From NCBI GenBank assembly GCA_027083915.1, contig JALWML010000155.1:1-6292 (forward strand): a DNA stretch of 6,292 nt. The letters run 5' to 3'. Within the stretch, counting starts at the first letter, position 1; each line of letters opens with the position of its first letter. The notes under the pieces are model-generated. The model had not been told where the DNA came from. It made no database searches and saw nothing but the letters and a program-made list of their open reading frames with translations. This document shows positions 5,965-6,292 of the stretch, piece after piece. Made by a program: the position numbers and the translations under genes. Source of the stretch: Lysobacterales bacterium. Its GTDB lineage: Bacteria > Pseudomonadota > Gammaproteobacteria > Xanthomonadales > Marinicellaceae.

Positions 5965-6018
5965 CATATATATTGACTGTGTGACCTTATATATGTATTG
6001 TCCATATGTCAATATATA
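5965..6018. promoter_or_regulatory. Nested inverted repeats upstream of prs, candidate NrtR operator
   Basis: TATATATTGAC (5967-5977) and GTCAATATATA (6008-6018) form a perfect 11-bp inverted repeat with a 30-bp spacer. Within it, CATATATA (5965-5972) and TATATATG (5988-5995) form a second dyad around GAC-N5-GAC, and ATTG-N9-CAAT (5997-6013) forms a third around GTC-N5-GTC. They cover the -10 and -35 hexamers of the candidate promoters, where a repressor would bind. NrtR proteins bind palindromes before NAD genes, and an nrtR gene lies in this cluster, so it is the obvious candidate ligand. I could not match a recalled NrtR consensus, and AT-rich DNA makes TATATA arms cheap. Confidence 0.45.
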
Positions 6019-6025
6019 AAGTCAA
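5984..6025 (-). promoter_or_regulatory. Candidate promoter(s) of the prs-nadV operon
   Basis: On the minus strand, TTGACT (6020-6025) is followed after 17 bp by GACAAT (5997-6002). TTGACA (6007-6012) is followed after 15 bp by TATAAG (5986-5991), or after 17 bp by TAAGGT (5984-5989). Any of these would place transcription 20-45 bp upstream of the ATG at 5955. TTGACA is a perfect sigma-70 -35 hexamer, but none of the pairs is ideal, so the exact promoter is uncertain. It is the only plausible promoter I see before the first gene of the cluster. Confidence 0.5.
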
Positions 6026-6292
6026 GCAATAATTAACTTATTTGATAGAATGAAATAAATTCAATGAGAGTATCGAAAACTAATTAGATAGAGAGAAAAA
6101 CCAAAATAATGTGCTTTTTTAGTGTTATTTCTAGAGAAATACCTATTTATTTCACTTTTTATCGTGGTTATGGTGTTTATTTCAGGTAAAATAGCATCCG
6201 CTGGTAAGACGAACAGCTAATATTTATGTTTATACGATTTTAATGTTTCTTAAGTTTCATTCAACAGTTCCACGTAAGTAAGTTCCACATTT
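6026..6292. other. Non-coding right flank, no gene supported
   Basis: All minus-strand frames entering from the right edge stop within about 15 codons, and no plus-strand frame with a start and SD stands out. The stretch is very AT-rich except for a more GC-balanced patch around 6190-6220. A dyad, TATTTCT-AG-AGAAATA (6126-6141, 7-bp perfect arms), could be an operator or chance. It may be the upstream region of a gene beyond the window, or decayed sequence. I see no tRNA, rRNA or CRISPR repeat. Confidence 0.5.

Noticed and set aside
5956..6012. Upstream starts for the prs-like gene (ATG 5967, TTG 6012)
   Set aside because: No SD precedes them. The TTG frame runs through the promoter and inverted-repeat region, and family motifs start just after 5955.

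Overview
The window is AT-rich, gene-dense bacterial DNA. The gene set suggests a gammaproteobacterium, possibly a marine, Marinicella-like lineage. The evidence is a NifU-type SufU, a DUF1800 protein, a secreted cupredoxin ending in FSDSFE, and a prs-nadV-nrtR order I recall from Shewanella-type bacteria. The genus guess is weak.

Left part (1-1335): a DUF1800 protein runs off the left edge on the minus strand. A divergent gene on the plus strand encodes a secreted two-domain cupredoxin. Between them is a 163-bp fold-back element with 20-bp terminal inverted repeats. It looks like a MITE inserted just upstream of the cupredoxin start codon.

Right part (1347-5955, all minus strand, transcribed right to left): a divergent PRPP-synthetase-like gene, a nicotinamide phosphoribosyltransferase (nadV/NAMPT type), an NrtR regulator with a degenerate Nudix box, a macrodomain protein, a NADAR-domain protein, then an orphan sufU. 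The first two genes overlap by 4 bp. The nrtR, macrodomain and NADAR genes overlap by 4 and 8 bp. A 128-bp gap holding an 82-bp REP-like inverted repeat separates the two blocks. Upstream of the first gene is an AT-rich region with promoter-like hexamers and nested inverted repeats, a plausible NrtR operator.

The main biological idea is that this is an ADP-ribose/NAD+ homeostasis locus. In the conventional reading, Prs makes PRPP, NadV makes NMN from nicotinamide, NrtR represses the operon, and the macrodomain and NADAR proteins process ADP-ribose conjugates. An alternative reading is that the divergent Prs/NAMPT pair works like phage NARP1 (Adps/Namat), rebuilding NAD+ directly from ADP-ribose and nicotinamide. 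ADP-ribose is also the reported NrtR effector and the expected product of the macrodomain and NADAR reactions. Sequence alone cannot decide between the two readings.

The rightmost 270 bp (6026-6292) hold no gene that I can support.
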